Shown piece by piece: positions 41,731 through 52,470 of a stretch of DNA of 64,000 bases. Made by a program: the position numbers and the translations under genes. The notes under the pieces were generated by a model. That model saw only the letters and a program-made list of their open reading frames with translations. It was not told the DNA's origin and did not search any database. Source of the stretch: Pseudomonas quebecensis (lineage in GTDB: Bacteria; Pseudomonadota; Gammaproteobacteria; Pseudomonadales; Pseudomonadaceae). The stretch lies in the NCBI RefSeq assembly GCF_026410085.1, contig NZ_CP112866.1, positions 3,719,001 through 3,783,000 of the forward strand, written 5' to 3'. The number at the start of each line of letters is the position of its first letter. Positions within the stretch are counted from its first letter, which is position 1.

Positions 41731-42876
41731 ATGCAACTTAAGCCAGCTGTTACCGCTCTGGTCACTGCCGTCGCCCTGGCATCGCTGCTCAGCGGATGTA
41801 AAAAGGAAGAAGCGGCTCCGCCCGCTCAAATCCCTCTGGTCGGCGTGGTCACCCTGCAACCGCAAGCCTTTACCCTGACGTCCGAACTCCCTGGCCGCAC
41901 TACGGCCTTTCGCATCGCGGAAGTTCGCCCGCAGGTCAACGGCATCATTCTCAAGCGCCTGTTCAAAGAAGGCGCGGACGTGAAGGAAGGCCAGCAGCTT
42001 TATCAGATCGACCCGTCGGTCTATGAGGCCACCCTGAAAAGCGCCCAGGCCACCCTGAGCCAGACCAAATCCATCAGCGACCGCTACAAGCAGTTGGTGG
42101 ATGAGCAGGCCGTGAGCCGCCAGGAATACGACACCGCCGTCGCCAATCGCATGACCGCCGAAGCCAACGTGCAAACCGCCCAGATCAACGTGCGCTACAC
42201 CAAAGTGTTCGCGCCGATCTCCGGGCGTATCGGCCGTTCTTCGGTGACCGAAGGCGCGCTGGTCAGCAATGGCCAGGCCGATGCCATGGCGGTCATCCAG
42301 CAACTGGACCCGATCTACGTCGACGTCACGCAGTCTTCGGCCGAAATGCTGAAGCTGCGCCGCGACCTGGAAAGCGGCCAACTGGAAAAAGCCGGCGCCA
42401 ATGCGGCCAAGGTCAAGCTGACCCTGGAAGACGGTAGCGACTATCAACACGACGGCAAACTGGAATTTTCCGAAGTGTCGGTCGATCAGACCACCGGCTC
42501 CGTGACCCTGCGCGCTGTGTTCCCCAACCCTGACCACACCCTGCTGCCGGGCATGTTCGTACACGCCCAATTGCAAGCCGGCGTGAACAGCAAGGCGATC
42601 CTGGCCCCGCAGCAAGGCGTGACCCGCGACCTTAAAGGCACTCCGACGGCGCTGATCGTCAACGCGCAAAACAAGGTCGAGCAACGTGAACTGGTGGCCA
42701 ACCGTACCGCCGGTGCCTACTGGCTGGTGGAGAAAGGCTTGAACGCCGGTGACCGTGTCATCACAGAAGGCTTGCAGTACGTCAAGCCAGGCGCCGAGGT
42801 CAAGGTCAAGGACGCGGACAACGCCAAGCCCGCCGGTACCGCCGCTCCTGCTGCCGCTGCTGGCAAAGGGGAGTAA
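41731..42876 (+). CDS. ttgA: RND efflux periplasmic adaptor (TtgA/EmhA/MexA)
   Basis: A 381-residue membrane fusion protein. The lipoprotein signal (LLSGC, Cys at about 25) anchors it to the inner membrane. Barrel-sandwich hybrid (VRPQVNGIILKRLF near 70), alpha-hairpin (about 100-165), beta-barrel and membrane-proximal domains follow, ending in an Ala/Lys-rich tail. The start at 41731 begins the signal peptide. It bridges the pump and outer-membrane channel encoded downstream. Confidence 0.95.
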   Translation: MQLKPAVTALVTAVALASLLSGCKKEEAAPPAQIPLVGVVTLQPQAFTLTSELPGRTTAFRIAEVRPQVNGIILKRLFKEGADVKEGQQLYQIDPSVYEATLKSAQATLSQTKSISDRYKQLVDEQAVSRQEYDTAVANRMTAEANVQTAQINVRYTKVFAPISGRIGRSSVTEGALVSNGQADAMAVIQQLDPIYVDVTQSSAEMLKLRRDLESGQLEKAGANAAKVKLTLEDGSDYQHDGKLEFSEVSVDQTTGSVTLRAVFPNPDHTLLPGMFVHAQLQAGVNSKAILAPQQGVTRDLKGTPTALIVNAQNKVEQRELVANRTAGAYWLVEKGLNAGDRVITEGLQYVKPGAEVKVKDADNAKPAGTAAPAAAAGKGE

Positions 42877-42879
42877 CCC

Positions 42880-45800
42880 ATGTCGAAATTTTTTATCGAC
42901 CGTCCCATTTTCGCCTGGGTGATTGCCCTGGTGATCATGCTGGTCGGGGCACTGTCGATCCTGAAGTTGCCCATCAACCAATACCCGGCCATCGCGCCGA
43001 CCGCTATCGATATCCAGGTGACCTACCCAGGCGCGTCCGCACAAACCGTGCAGGACACCGTGGTGCAGGTGATCGAGCAACAGCTCAACGGTATCGACAA
43101 CCTGCGTTATGTCTCCTCGGACAGTAACTCCGACGGCAGCATGACCATCACCGTGACGTTCAACCAGGGTACCAACCCGGACATCGCCCAGGTTCAGGTG
43201 CAGAACAAGCTGAACCTGGCCACCCCGCTGCTGCCGCAAGAAGTACAGCAGCAGGGGATCCGCGTGACCAAGTCGGTGAAGAACTTCCTGATGGTGATCG
43301 GTCTGGTGTCCGAAGACGGCAGCATGACCAAGGACGACCTGTCCAACTACATCGTGTCCAACATCCAGGACCCGATCTCGCGGACAGCCGGCGTGGGTGA
43401 CTTCCAGGTATTCGGTTCCCAGTACGCCATGCGTATCTGGCTCGACCCGGCCAAGCTGAACAACTACCAGTTGACTCCGGTCGACGTCAGCACCGCCATT
43501 TCCGCACAGAACGTGCAGGTGGCCACCGGCCAATTGGGCGGCCTGCCTGCCCTGCCCGGCACTCAGCTGAACGCCACCATCATCGGCAAGACGCGCCTGC
43601 AGACCGCAGAGCAGTTCGGCAACATCCTGATGAAGGTCAACACCGACGGCTCGCAGGTTCGCCTCAAGGACGTCGCGCGCATCGAGCTGGGCGGCCAGAC
43701 CTACAGCATCAGCGCGCAGTTCAACGGCAAGCCGGCCTCCGGCATGGCGATCAAGCTGGCGTCCGGCGCCAACGCCCTGGACACCGCCAAGGCCATCCGC
43801 GCCACCGTGGCGTCCCTGGAGCCGTTCTTCCCGCCAGGCATGAAGGCAGTGGTGCCGTATGACACCACCCCGGTAGTGACCGAATCGATCTCCGGTGTGG
43901 TGCACACCCTGGTCGAAGCGATCGTGCTGGTGTTCCTGGTGATGTTCCTGTTCCTGCAGAACTTCCGCGCCACCATCATCACCACCATGACCGTTCCGGT
44001 GGTACTGCTGGGTACGTTCGGCATCCTCGCGGCGTTCGGTTTCACCATCAACACCCTGACCATGTTCGGCATGATCCTGGCCATCGGCCTGCTGGTGGAC
44101 GACGCCATCGTGGTGGTGGAGAACGTTGAGCGGGTGATGGCCGAGGAGCACCTGTCGCCTAAAGAAGCGACGGTCAAGTCCATGACCCAGATCCAGGGCG
44201 CCCTGGTGGGTATTGCCCTGGTGCTGTCGGCGGTACTGCTGCCAATGGCGTTCTTCGGCGGTTCCACCGGTGTGATCTACAAACAGTTCTCCATCACCAT
44301 CGTTTCGGCCATGGCGTTGTCGGTACTGGTTGCCCTGATTTTCACCCCGGCGCTGTGCGCCACCATGCTCAAACCGATCGACCCCGAAAAGCACGGCCAA
44401 CCCAAGCGTGGTTTCTTCGGCTGGTTCAACCGCACCTTCGACCGTAGCGTGGTGAGCTACGAGCGCGGCGTGGGCAACATGATCAAGCACAAGATCCCGG
44501 CGTTCCTGGTCTACCTGCTGATCTTCGCCGGCATGATCTGGCTGTTCATGCGCATCCCCGCGGCGTTCCTGCCCGACGAAGACCAGGGCGTAATCTTTGC
44601 CCAGGTGCAGACACCGGTCGGCTCCACCGCGGAACGTACGCAGAAAGTCATCGACGACATGCGCATCTTCCTGCTCAACGACAAGGAAGGTGAGCCAGGC
44701 GAAGGCAAAGGCGTCAAATCGGTGTTTACCGTGAACGGCTTCAACTTCGCCGGTCGTGGCCAAAGCTCGGGCCTGGCGTTCGTGATGCTCAAGCCGTGGG
44801 ACGAGCGTGATGCGTCCACTTCGGTGTTCGAGATCGCCAAACGTGCCCAGGGCTACTTCATGCAGACGTTCCAGGACGCCATGGTGTTCGCCATCGTGCC
44901 GCCGTCGGTACTGGAATTGGGTAACGCCACCGGTTTCGACGTGTTCCTGCAGGACCAGGGCGGTGTCGGTCATGAGAAGTTGATGGCCGCGCGCAACCAG
45001 TTCCTGGGCATGGCGGCACAGAGCAAGATCCTGGCCGGCGTGCGCCCCAACGGCGTGAACGATGAGCCGCAATACGAGCTCACCGTTGACGACGAGAAGG
45101 CCAGCGCCCAGGGCATTTCCCTGTCCAACATCAACCAGACCCTGGCGATCGCCCTGGGTGGCAGCTACGTCAACGACTTCATCGACCGTGGTCGTGTGAA
45201 GAAGGTGTACGTGCAAGGTGACGCCGCCAGCCGCATGTCTCCAGAAGACCTGAACAAGTGGTACGTGCGCAGCGACTCCGGGAAGATGGTGCCGTTGTCG
45301 GCCATCGCCACCGGCAAGTGGATCTACGGCTCGCCGAAGCTCTCGCGTTACAACGGCGTGGCCGCGATGGAAATCCTCGGCACCCCGGCACCGGGCCACA
45401 GCACCGGTGAAGCGATGGCCGAAGTCGAGCGCATCGCCAAGCAACTGCCGGCGGGCGTGGGCTATGCGTGGACAGGCCTGTCGTACGAAGAACGCTTGTC
45501 CGGCTCGCAGGCACCGGCGTTGTACGCGCTGTCGCTGCTGGTGGTGTTCCTGTGCCTCGCGGCGCTGTACGAAAGCTGGTCGATTCCGATCGCAGTCGTG
45601 TTGGTGGTGCCGCTGGGCGTGGTGGGTGCGTTGATCGCCACCAGCATGCGCGGGCTGTCCAACGACGTGTTCTTCCAGGTGGGCCTGTTGGTCACGGTGG
45701 GTCTGGCGGCGAAAAACGCCATCCTCATCGTGGAGTTCGCCAAAGAGCTTCACGAACAAGGCAAGGGCATCGTCGAGTCGGCCATCGAAGCCTCTCGCAT

Positions 45801-46041
45801 GCGTCTGCGTCCGATCATCATGACCTCCATGGCGTTCATCCTCGGCGTACTGCCGCTGGCGATCTCCTCGGGTGCCGGTTCAGGCAGCCAGCACGCCATC
45901 GGTACCGGCGTGATCGGCGGTATGATCACGGCCACTGTCCTGGCGATCTTCTGGGTGCCGCTGTTCTTCGCCACCGTGTCGGCCATCGGCAACCGCAAAG
46001 AACCCGAAACCAAGCAAACTTCTAAAGAGGCTGGCCAATGA
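42880..46041 (+). CDS. ttgB: RND multidrug efflux permease (TtgB/EmhB/MexB)
   Basis: A 1053-residue HAE-1 family proton/drug antiporter. It has 12 transmembrane helices and two large periplasmic loops, with the proton-relay Asp407-Asp408 in [14 protein letters not shown] and Lys945 in [14 protein letters not shown]. Substrates in homologues include antibiotics, solvents and polycyclic aromatics. It begins three bases after ttgA and overlaps ttgC by four. Confidence 0.96.
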   Translation: MSKFFIDRPIFAWVIALVIMLVGALSILKLPINQYPAIAPTAIDIQVTYPGASAQTVQDTVVQVIEQQLNGIDNLRYVSSDSNSDGSMTITVTFNQGTNPDIAQVQVQNKLNLATPLLPQEVQQQGIRVTKSVKNFLMVIGLVSEDGSMTKDDLSNYIVSNIQDPISRTAGVGDFQVFGSQYAMRIWLDPAKLNNYQLTPVDVSTAISAQNVQVATGQLGGLPALPGTQLNATIIGKTRLQTAEQFGNILMKVNTDGSQVRLKDVARIELGGQTYSISAQFNGKPASGMAIKLASGANALDTAKAIRATVASLEPFFPPGMKAVVPYDTTPVVTESISGVVHTLVEAIVLVFLVMFLFLQNFRATIITTMTVPVVLLGTFGILAAFGFTINTLTMFGMILAIGLLVDDAIVVVENVERVMAEEHLSPKEATVKSMTQIQGALVGIALVLSAVLLPMAFFGGSTGVIYKQFSITIVSAMALSVLVALIFTPALCATMLKPIDPEKHGQPKRGFFGWFNRTFDRSVVSYERGVGNMIKHKIPAFLVYLLIFAGMIWLFMRIPAAFLPDEDQGVIFAQVQTPVGSTAERTQKVIDDMRIFLLNDKEGEPGEGKGVKSVFTVNGFNFAGRGQSSGLAFVMLKPWDERDASTSVFEIAKRAQGYFMQTFQDAMVFAIVPPSVLELGNATGFDVFLQDQGGVGHEKLMAARNQFLGMAAQSKILAGVRPNGVNDEPQYELTVDDEKASAQGISLSNINQTLAIALGGSYVNDFIDRGRVKKVYVQGDAASRMSPEDLNKWYVRSDSGKMVPLSAIATGKWIYGSPKLSRYNGVAAMEILGTPAPGHSTGEAMAEVERIAKQLPAGVGYAWTGLSYEERLSGSQAPALYALSLLVVFLCLAALYESWSIPIAVVLVVPLGVVGALIATSMRGLSNDVFFQVGLLVTVGLAAKNAILIVEFAKELHEQGKGIVESAIEASRMRLRPIIMTSMAFILGVLPLAISSGAGSGSQHAIGTGVIGGMITATVLAIFWVPLFFATVSAIGNRKEPETKQTSKEAGQ

Positions 46042-47495
46042 GCAAGTCGCTACTTTCCCTGGCCGTCACAGCATTCGTGCTCAGTGGCTGCTCGCTGATC
46101 CCTGACTACCAGCGCCCCGAAGCGCCGGTAGCGGCGCAATACCCGCAGGGGCCGGCCTATTCGTCGGCCCAGGCGCCGGGCCAGGCTGCCGCCGAGCAAG
46201 GCTGGAAGCAGTTTTTCCATGATCCTGCCCTGCAGCAACTGATCCAGACCGCACTGGTGAACAACCGCGACCTGCGTGTCGCGGCCCTGAACATCGATGC
46301 CTACGCCGCGCAATACAACATCCAGCGCGCCGACCTGTTCCCGGCCGTATCGGCCACGGGCAGCGGCGAACGCTCGCGCACCCCGGCTCGCCTGTCGCAG
46401 ACCGGCGAATCGAGGATCGCCAGCCAGTACTCGGTCGGCCTTGGAATCAGTTCCTATGAGCTGGACCTGTTCGGCCGCGTGCGCAGCCTGAGTGAAGAAG
46501 CCCTGCAAAGGTACTTCGCCACGGAAGAAGCGCGGCGCAGCACCCAGATCAGCCTGGTGGCCAGCGTGGCCAACGCCTACCTGACCTGGCAGGCCGACAA
46601 GGAACTGCTCAAGCTGACCCAGGACACCCTTGGCGCGTTCGAGCAAAGTTTCAAACTCACCTCGCGCAGCAACGAAGTCGGCGTGGCCTCGGCCCTCGAC
46701 CTGAGCCAGGCGCGCACCTCGGTGGAGAACGCTCGCGTGCAATTGGCGCGTTACACCCGCCAGGTGGCCCAGGACGAAAACAACCTGACCCTGCTGCTGG
46801 GTACCGGCCTGCCGGCCAATCTGGCCAGCCAGCCGCTGTCGGATAACCTGCTCAGCGAAGTACCGGCCGGCCTGCCTTCGGACCTGCTGCAACGTCGCCC
46901 CGACATTGTGCAGGCCGAGTACAACCTCAAGGCCGCCAACGCCAATATCGGCGCGGCCCGCGCGGCGTTCTTCCCAAGCATCAGCCTGACCGCCAGCGCC
47001 GGCACCGCCAGCCCGAACCTGGGCGGCCTGTTCAAGGGCGGCTCGGGCACCTGGTCGTTCGCCCCGCAGATCAACATCCCGATCTTCAACGCCGGCAGCC
47101 TGCGTGCCAGCCTGGACTACTCGAAGATCCAGAAAGAGATCAACGTGGCGAACTACGAAAAGGCGATCCAGACCGGCTTCCAGGAAGTCTCCGATGGCCT
47201 CGCCGCGCGGGCGACCTACAAGCAGCAACTGGAAGCCCAGCGCGGTTTCGTCGAGGCCAACCAGGATTACTACCGCCTGGCCGAGCGTCGCTACCGCATC
47301 GGTGTCGACAGCAACCTGACGTTCCTCGATGCCCAGCGCCAGCTGTTCAGCGCTCAGCAATCGCTGATCACCGACCGTCTGGCGCAGTTGACCAGCGAGG
47401 TCAACCTGTACAAGGCCCTCGGCGGTGGCTGGAATGAGCAGACCGCGAAGAACGAACCGCTGAAAGAAGAAGCGCCGGCGTTCAAGGCGTTCTGA
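46038..47495 (+). CDS. ttgC: Outer-membrane efflux channel (TtgC/EmhC/OprM)
   Basis: A 485-residue TolC-type lipoprotein (lipobox LSGC, Cys near 17) that forms the exit duct. Two OEP repeats are visible, with [28 protein letters not shown] and [23 protein letters not shown] in the first and [28 protein letters not shown] starting the second. The ATG overlaps the ttgB stop (ATGA). It ends 15 bases before a strong terminator. Confidence 0.95.
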   Translation: MSKSLLSLAVTAFVLSGCSLIPDYQRPEAPVAAQYPQGPAYSSAQAPGQAAAEQGWKQFFHDPALQQLIQTALVNNRDLRVAALNIDAYAAQYNIQRADLFPAVSATGSGERSRTPARLSQTGESRIASQYSVGLGISSYELDLFGRVRSLSEEALQRYFATEEARRSTQISLVASVANAYLTWQADKELLKLTQDTLGAFEQSFKLTSRSNEVGVASALDLSQARTSVENARVQLARYTRQVAQDENNLTLLLGTGLPANLASQPLSDNLLSEVPAGLPSDLLQRRPDIVQAEYNLKAANANIGAARAAFFPSISLTASAGTASPNLGGLFKGGSGTWSFAPQINIPIFNAGSLRASLDYSKIQKEINVANYEKAIQTGFQEVSDGLAARATYKQQLEAQRGFVEANQDYYRLAERRYRIGVDSNLTFLDAQRQLFSAQQSLITDRLAQLTSEVNLYKALGGGWNEQTAKNEPLKEEAPAFKAF

Positions 47496-47510
47496 TAACG
47501 GCGTTGTCAT

Positions 47511-47546
47511 AAAAAACCGCCTCCCTCACAGGAGGCGGTTTTTTTT
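47511..47546 (+). terminator. Rho-independent terminator of ttgABC
   Basis: AAAAAACCGCCTCC and GGAGGCGGTTTTTT with a six-base loop and eight T's form a textbook terminator. Confidence 0.95.
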
Positions 47547-47671
47547 GGCGACGGCGCTTTGCCCAATCGCCGCATCACTCGCCCCGTCAGCCATCCGCCT
47601 TGCATTCCCTTCAACCTTTCGCGGTAAAATCTGTCACAGATTCTTACAGACCACAGAGGGAGCTTGTCGTA

Positions 47672-49369
47672 ATGATCGTAGGAATCGACCTGGGGACAAC
47701 CAACAGTCTCGCAGCGGTCTGGCGCGGCGATGCCGCCGAATTGGTGCCCAATGCCCTCGGCCAGTTACTGACCCCGAGCGTGGTCGGGCTGGACGACCAG
47801 GGTCGCGTGCTGGTCGGTCAGGCCGCCAAGGAGCGCCTGCACACGCACCCGCACCTGACCACGTCGCTGTTCAAGCGCTATATGGGCAGTGCCACCGAGG
47901 TGCGCCTGGGCGACCGTTCGTTTCGCCCGGAAGAACTCTCGGCGCTGGTGCTCAAGAGCCTGAAAGAAGACATCGAACGCACCTACGGCCACGCCGTCAC
48001 CGAAGCCGTGATCAGCGTGCCTGCCTACTTCAGCGACGGCCAACGCAAAGCCACGCGCATTGCCGGTGAACTGGCCGGGCTCAACGTTGAAAAACTGATC
48101 AACGAACCCACCGCCGCCGCCCTCGCCTACGGCCTGCATCAACGCGACAAAGAAACCTCGTTCCTGGTGTTCGACCTCGGTGGCGGCACGTTTGACGTGT
48201 CGATCATCGAGCTGTTCGACGGGGTGATGGAGGTGCGCGCCAGCGCCGGTGACAACTTTTTGGGCGGCGAAGACTTCGACACGCTGCTGTTGGAGCATTT
48301 CGTCGACAGCCAGCGCAACGCCCAGGGTTTTCCACCCACCAGCAGCGTGCTGCAGGCCCTGCGCCGCGAGGCCGAGCGTGTGCGCAAGGCGTTGGGCCAG
48401 GATGACAGCGCCGACTTCACCCTGCGCGTCGACGGCCAACAGTGGGTCAAGACCATCAGCCAACAGGAACTGGCCAAGCTCTACACGCCGCTGCTCGAGC
48501 GCCTGCGGGCACCGATCGAGCGTGCCCTACGCGATGCGCGCATCCGTGTCAGTGACCTGGATGAAATCCTGCTGGTGGGCGGTACCACGCGGATGCCGCT
48601 GGTGCGCAAACTCGCCGCCGGGCTGTTCGGGCGCTTCCCGTCCATCAGCCTCGACCCCGACCAGGTGGTCGCCCACGGCGCCGCGATCCAGGCCGCGCTC
48701 AAGGCGCGTTCCGCCGCGCTGGAAGAAGTCGTGCTGACCGACGTGTGCCCCTACACCCTCGGCATCGAAACCTCAAACCAGTACGGCGGCCACATCGAGA
48801 GCGGGCTGTACCTGCCCTTGATCGAACGCAACAGCAGCGTGCCGGTGAGCCGGGTCAAAAGCGTGGTCACCCTGCATGACGACCAGAGCCGCGTCCTGTT
48901 GAAGATCTACCAGGGCGAAAGCCGCCTGGTAAAAGACAACATCGAACTGGGCCAGCTGGAAATCGCCGTGCCCAAGCGCAAGGCCGGCGAAGTCTCGCTG
49001 GACGTGCGCTTCACCTACGACAACAACGGCCTGCTCGAAGCCCAGGTGAATATCCCGCTGACCGGCGAGCAGCACTCCCTGGTGATCGAGAACAATCCCG
49101 GCGTGCTCAGCCCGCAGGAAATCCAGCAACGCCTGCAAGCCCTGGCGCTGCTGAAAATTCATCCGCGCGACCAGCAGGTCAACACCGTCCTGACCGCGCG
49201 CCTTGAACGGCTCTATCAGGAAAGCCTGGGTGAGCTGCGCGAACAGCTCGGGCATTGGGCCGCGCAGTTCCAGCAGGTGCTCGATACCCAGGACGAACGC
49301 CGCATCCGCGAAGCCCGCAGCGAACTGACCCGGCAACTGGAGCAGCTCGATAACGGGTTCTGGCGCTGA
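47672..49369 (+). CDS. hscC: Hsp70-family chaperone HscC
   Basis: A 565-residue short Hsp70. The nucleotide-binding domain opens MIVGIDLGTTNSLAAVW and has INEPTAAALAYG near 145 and FDLGGGTFDVSII near 168-180. The substrate-binding domain (from about 365) is present but the lid is short, as in HscC compared with DnaK (about 638). In E. coli HscC works with the J-proteins DjlB/DjlC; the next gene here encodes a J-like protein 11 bases downstream. The ATG at 47672 starts the conserved ATPase. Confidence 0.92.
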   Translation: MIVGIDLGTTNSLAAVWRGDAAELVPNALGQLLTPSVVGLDDQGRVLVGQAAKERLHTHPHLTTSLFKRYMGSATEVRLGDRSFRPEELSALVLKSLKEDIERTYGHAVTEAVISVPAYFSDGQRKATRIAGELAGLNVEKLINEPTAAALAYGLHQRDKETSFLVFDLGGGTFDVSIIELFDGVMEVRASAGDNFLGGEDFDTLLLEHFVDSQRNAQGFPPTSSVLQALRREAERVRKALGQDDSADFTLRVDGQQWVKTISQQELAKLYTPLLERLRAPIERALRDARIRVSDLDEILLVGGTTRMPLVRKLAAGLFGRFPSISLDPDQVVAHGAAIQAALKARSAALEEVVLTDVCPYTLGIETSNQYGGHIESGLYLPLIERNSSVPVSRVKSVVTLHDDQSRVLLKIYQGESRLVKDNIELGQLEIAVPKRKAGEVSLDVRFTYDNNGLLEAQVNIPLTGEQHSLVIENNPGVLSPQEIQQRLQALALLKIHPRDQQVNTVLTARLERLYQESLGELREQLGHWAAQFQQVLDTQDERRIREARSELTRQLEQLDNGFWR

Positions 49370-49380
49370 GGAAACCTCCC

Positions 49381-50994
49381 ATGGATTGTTGGACCGTATT
49401 GCAGCTGCCGGAAGATGCCGACGAGCGCACCATCAAGCGCAGCTATGCACGCTTGCTCAAAAGCTGCCGCCCGGACGAGGATGCCGTCGGCTTCCAGCGC
49501 CTGCGCGAGGCCTATGAAGAGGCACTGAGCGAAGCGCGCTGGCGCGTGGACAACGACGAGCAGGTGGCCGTCGAGGCACCGCCGGCCGAAGCGGCCCCCG
49601 GCAATCTCAGCGACCTGGCCGAACTGATGGACGTGCGCCCCCTCAGCCCGGCGCCGTTCGACGCCCCCGCGCCAGACCCAGCCGAGGCGCTGATCTGCGG
49701 CCTCAATGCCCATAACCTCGATGAACGCTGGGCGCAGGCTCGGCAACAGGGTTGCGCCGACGCGTTCCAGGCCGGCCTGTTGCGCCATTGTTTCACTGCC
49801 CCCGGCGAACGCAGCGCCATCGCCCAATGGGCCGCGCAGCACCTGGAATGGCTGACGCCGTGGCAGCAGGTGGCGATGACCACCTGGCAGTACGAGGCGC
49901 TGACCGGCGAACTGTTGCAGGACTACCGCCGCACCTTGCAAGAGCTGCTGGAGCAGCAGGCCGAACGCGAGTTCATCCGCCAATTGACGCAGCACAACAG
50001 CCAAGCCTGGTTGCAGGTATTCGACCTGCAGCAACAGTGGCAACGCATCGTTCTGCAATTGCTGCATGACACCCAGTGGAGCGTGCCGCTGTTCGAACGG
50101 GTGTGCCAGGCGTTTGGTTGGGATGACCAGAAAGGCGTTTACCCGGAACCGGCGTGGATGTGGCGCCAGTTGGTGTCGCGCTGCGAGCAGGAGAGTTTCT
50201 TCGCTCATCTGCAGGAGAAAGCCCAGGACACCCGACGCAACTCCGCCGACGCCCTGGCCGCGCGCCTGCTGCTGACGCCGATGTCCGCCACGCAACAAAA
50301 ACGCATCATTGATACCTTCGGCGACAACGAATGGAACGCCTGCCAGCACCTGGCCGAAACGTTGACCTGGCGCTACCCGCAACTGACCGAGCGGCTGCCT
50401 CAACCTGACCTGTTCTTCTGGCGCAAATTCGTGCCACGGCCGATCTACACCCAAGTATTTATCCGGTTGTGGGCCGTGTTCGCCCTGGGTATCGGCCTGA
50501 GCATCGCCCACTCCGGGCCCGACAAACTGGACTTGATGTCGGTGTCGATCTTTATGTTCATGGCACTGGTGCCGGCCGGCATCGGCTTTCGCGTCACGCA
50601 GCTGTGGGCCGGGATGAGTTCGACCTACAGAGTGCTGGACTTGTGGCTGAGCCAGCGCTTGATCCCCAAGCGACTCAACCCCAACGACTATTGGCTGGTG
50701 ATCCGCCACGGCGTGCCGCAGGCGATCATGCTGGTGGCCTGCGGCTTGATGCTCGGCGTACTCGGCGCGTTCACCTATGCCGGCATGGTACTGATCAACC
50801 TGTTGCACAAAAAACGCATCGGCCATATGAGCCAACGCTTCAGCGAAGGCTACCCGTGGCTCAACGGCCTGCATTGGGCGTTCTGGAGCCCGTGGCAAGT
50901 GGTGTTCCTGGTGGTGATGGTGGCCGTGATCGTCGCGGCCCAGCATTACTTGCCGGCGTTCCCCTGGACCCACATCGACCTGCCCAAACGCTGA
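49381..50994 (+). CDS. Membrane-anchored J-like co-chaperone of HscC
   Basis: A 537-residue protein. Residues 1-50 resemble a J domain (DCWTVLQLPEDADERTIKR, then YARLLK and FQRLREAYEEAL), but the invariant HPD is RPD at 30-32. A large helical middle region of unknown role follows. Four transmembrane helices lie at about 362-380, 390-408, 445-470 and 500-520 near the C-terminus. Its position directly after hscC points to a DjlB/DjlC-type partner acting at the inner membrane. Whether the RPD form stimulates ATPase activity is unknown. Confidence 0.82.
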   Translation: MDCWTVLQLPEDADERTIKRSYARLLKSCRPDEDAVGFQRLREAYEEALSEARWRVDNDEQVAVEAPPAEAAPGNLSDLAELMDVRPLSPAPFDAPAPDPAEALICGLNAHNLDERWAQARQQGCADAFQAGLLRHCFTAPGERSAIAQWAAQHLEWLTPWQQVAMTTWQYEALTGELLQDYRRTLQELLEQQAEREFIRQLTQHNSQAWLQVFDLQQQWQRIVLQLLHDTQWSVPLFERVCQAFGWDDQKGVYPEPAWMWRQLVSRCEQESFFAHLQEKAQDTRRNSADALAARLLLTPMSATQQKRIIDTFGDNEWNACQHLAETLTWRYPQLTERLPQPDLFFWRKFVPRPIYTQVFIRLWAVFALGIGLSIAHSGPDKLDLMSVSIFMFMALVPAGIGFRVTQLWAGMSSTYRVLDLWLSQRLIPKRLNPNDYWLVIRHGVPQAIMLVACGLMLGVLGAFTYAGMVLINLLHKKRIGHMSQRFSEGYPWLNGLHWAFWSPWQVVFLVVMVAVIVAAQHYLPAFPWTHIDLPKR

Positions 50995-51001
50995 GCCTGC
51001 C

Positions 51002-51023
51002 TGCCGGGCCCAAGCGCCCGGCA
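51002..51023. terminator. GC-rich hairpin after the J-like gene
   Basis: TGCCGGGC and GCCCGGCA surround a six-base loop, eight bases after the stop at 50994. No T-tract follows, so termination strength is uncertain. Confidence 0.4.
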
Positions 51024-51135
51024 ACTTGCGTTCGATCACCGCCCACAACCCGCCCTCCCCCGATTGAAGCGCGCCCGCAGCCCCGCGCACCATGGCCGCC
51101 ACCTGCATAACCCCAATAACAACAGGTCCGCCACC

Positions 51136-52386
51136 ATGAGCACTTTCCATCCGCGCCGGCTGCTGCTGGCCATCGCTGTCGCCAGTCTTGCCCTGCCTGC
51201 CGTCGCCCAAGAGCACGGTTTTTTCGAAGACGCCGGCGCCAACCTCAATCTGCGTAATTTCTTCTTCAACCGTAACTTCACCAACCCGAGCAAAACCCAG
51301 GGCGGCGCCCAGGAATGGACGCAGAGTTTTATTCTCGACGCCAAATCCGGCTTCACTCAGGGCGCGGTGGGGTTCGGCGTGGACGTGCTGGGGCTGTATT
51401 CGCTCAAGCTCGACGGCGGACGCGGCACCGGCGGCACCCAGCTGTTGCCGTTGGATCACGACGGTCGCCCGGCCGATGACTTCGGGCGTTTGGGCGTGGC
51501 GTTCAAGGCACGGCTGTCCAGGACCGAGCTGAAGGTGGGCGAGTGGATGCCGGTGCTGCCGATCCTGCGCGCCGACGATGGCCGCTCCCTGCCGCAAACC
51601 TTGCGCGGCGGGCAGATCACGTCGAAGGAAATCGACGGCCTGACCCTCTATGGCGGCCAGTTCCGCGCCAACAGCCCGCGCGACGACAGCAGTCTGTCGG
51701 ACATGTCGATGGTGGGCAAAACCGCGTTCACCTCGGACCGCTTCAACTTCCAGGGCGCTGAATACGCGTTCAACGACAAACGCACCCAGGTCGGCCTGTG
51801 GAACGCTCAGCTCAAGGACATTTACCGCCAGCAATTCGTCAACCTGATCCACAGCCAGCCTGTGGGCGACTGGACCCTGGGCGCCAACCTCGGGTTCTTC
51901 TACGGCAAGCAAGACGGCAGCGCCCGCGCGGGCGAGCTGGACAATCAAACCTGGTCCGGCCTGTTCTCGGCCAAATACGGCGGCAACACGTTCTATGTGG
52001 GCCTGCAAAAGCTCAGCGGCGACAGTGCATGGATGCGCGTCAACGGCACCAGCGGCGGCACCCTGGCCAACGACAGCTACAACTCAAGCTACGACAACGC
52101 CCGGGAGAAATCCTGGCAAGTGCGCCACGACTACAACTTCGCCGCCCTCGGCTTGCCGGGCCTGACCCTGATGAACCGCTATATCAGCGGCAGCAATGTG
52201 CACAGCGGCACCGTTACCGACGGCAAGGAATGGGGGCGCGAAAGCGAAGTGGGCTACACCGTGCAAAGCGGTGCGGCGAAAAACCTTACAGTACGCTGGC
52301 GCAATTCCAGCATGCGCCGCGACTACAGCAACAACGAGTTCGATGAAAACCGGCTGATCGTCAGTTACCCGATCAGTCTGCTGTAA
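51136..52386 (+). CDS. OprD family outer-membrane porin
   Basis: A 416-residue, 18-strand substrate-specific porin for amino acids, peptides or organic acids. A signal peptide (MSTFHPRRLLLAIAVASLAL, cut near AVAQ) is followed by the family opening GFFEDAGANLNLRNFFFNRNF. The C-terminus ends in an alternating strand, VSYPISLL. The ATG at 51136 begins the signal peptide. It lies near the pca block, where P. putida carries the OprD-type pcaP, but a deacetylase gene intervenes, and a substrate cannot be assigned. Confidence 0.9.
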   Translation: MSTFHPRRLLLAIAVASLALPAVAQEHGFFEDAGANLNLRNFFFNRNFTNPSKTQGGAQEWTQSFILDAKSGFTQGAVGFGVDVLGLYSLKLDGGRGTGGTQLLPLDHDGRPADDFGRLGVAFKARLSRTELKVGEWMPVLPILRADDGRSLPQTLRGGQITSKEIDGLTLYGGQFRANSPRDDSSLSDMSMVGKTAFTSDRFNFQGAEYAFNDKRTQVGLWNAQLKDIYRQQFVNLIHSQPVGDWTLGANLGFFYGKQDGSARAGELDNQTWSGLFSAKYGGNTFYVGLQKLSGDSAWMRVNGTSGGTLANDSYNSSYDNAREKSWQVRHDYNFAALGLPGLTLMNRYISGSNVHSGTVTDGKEWGRESEVGYTVQSGAAKNLTVRWRNSSMRRDYSNNEFDENRLIVSYPISLL

Positions 52387-52470
52387 ACCGGCGCGGCACT
52401 TGCTGTATGGTGCGCGCCTGCCGCTGCTGATTCGCCCAGCAGCGGCCTCTTTGCCGAGCCCGTGCCCACC

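Noticed and set aside
41656..45759. A 1367-codon open frame on the minus strand across the efflux operon
   Set aside because: It lies antisense to ttgA and ttgB, which have clear family motifs. Its product is Gly/His/Arg/Gln-rich without domains, as expected from high-GC codon bias.
49216..52008. A 930-codon minus-strand open frame opposite hscC, the J-like gene and the porin
   Set aside because: It crosses three well-supported plus-strand genes, and its composition is that of an antisense shadow.
51136..52386. Naming the OprD-family porin pcaP
   Set aside because: It is on the opposite strand from the pca genes, with a deacetylase gene in between and no PcaR site seen before it. Substrate cannot be assigned by sequence alone.
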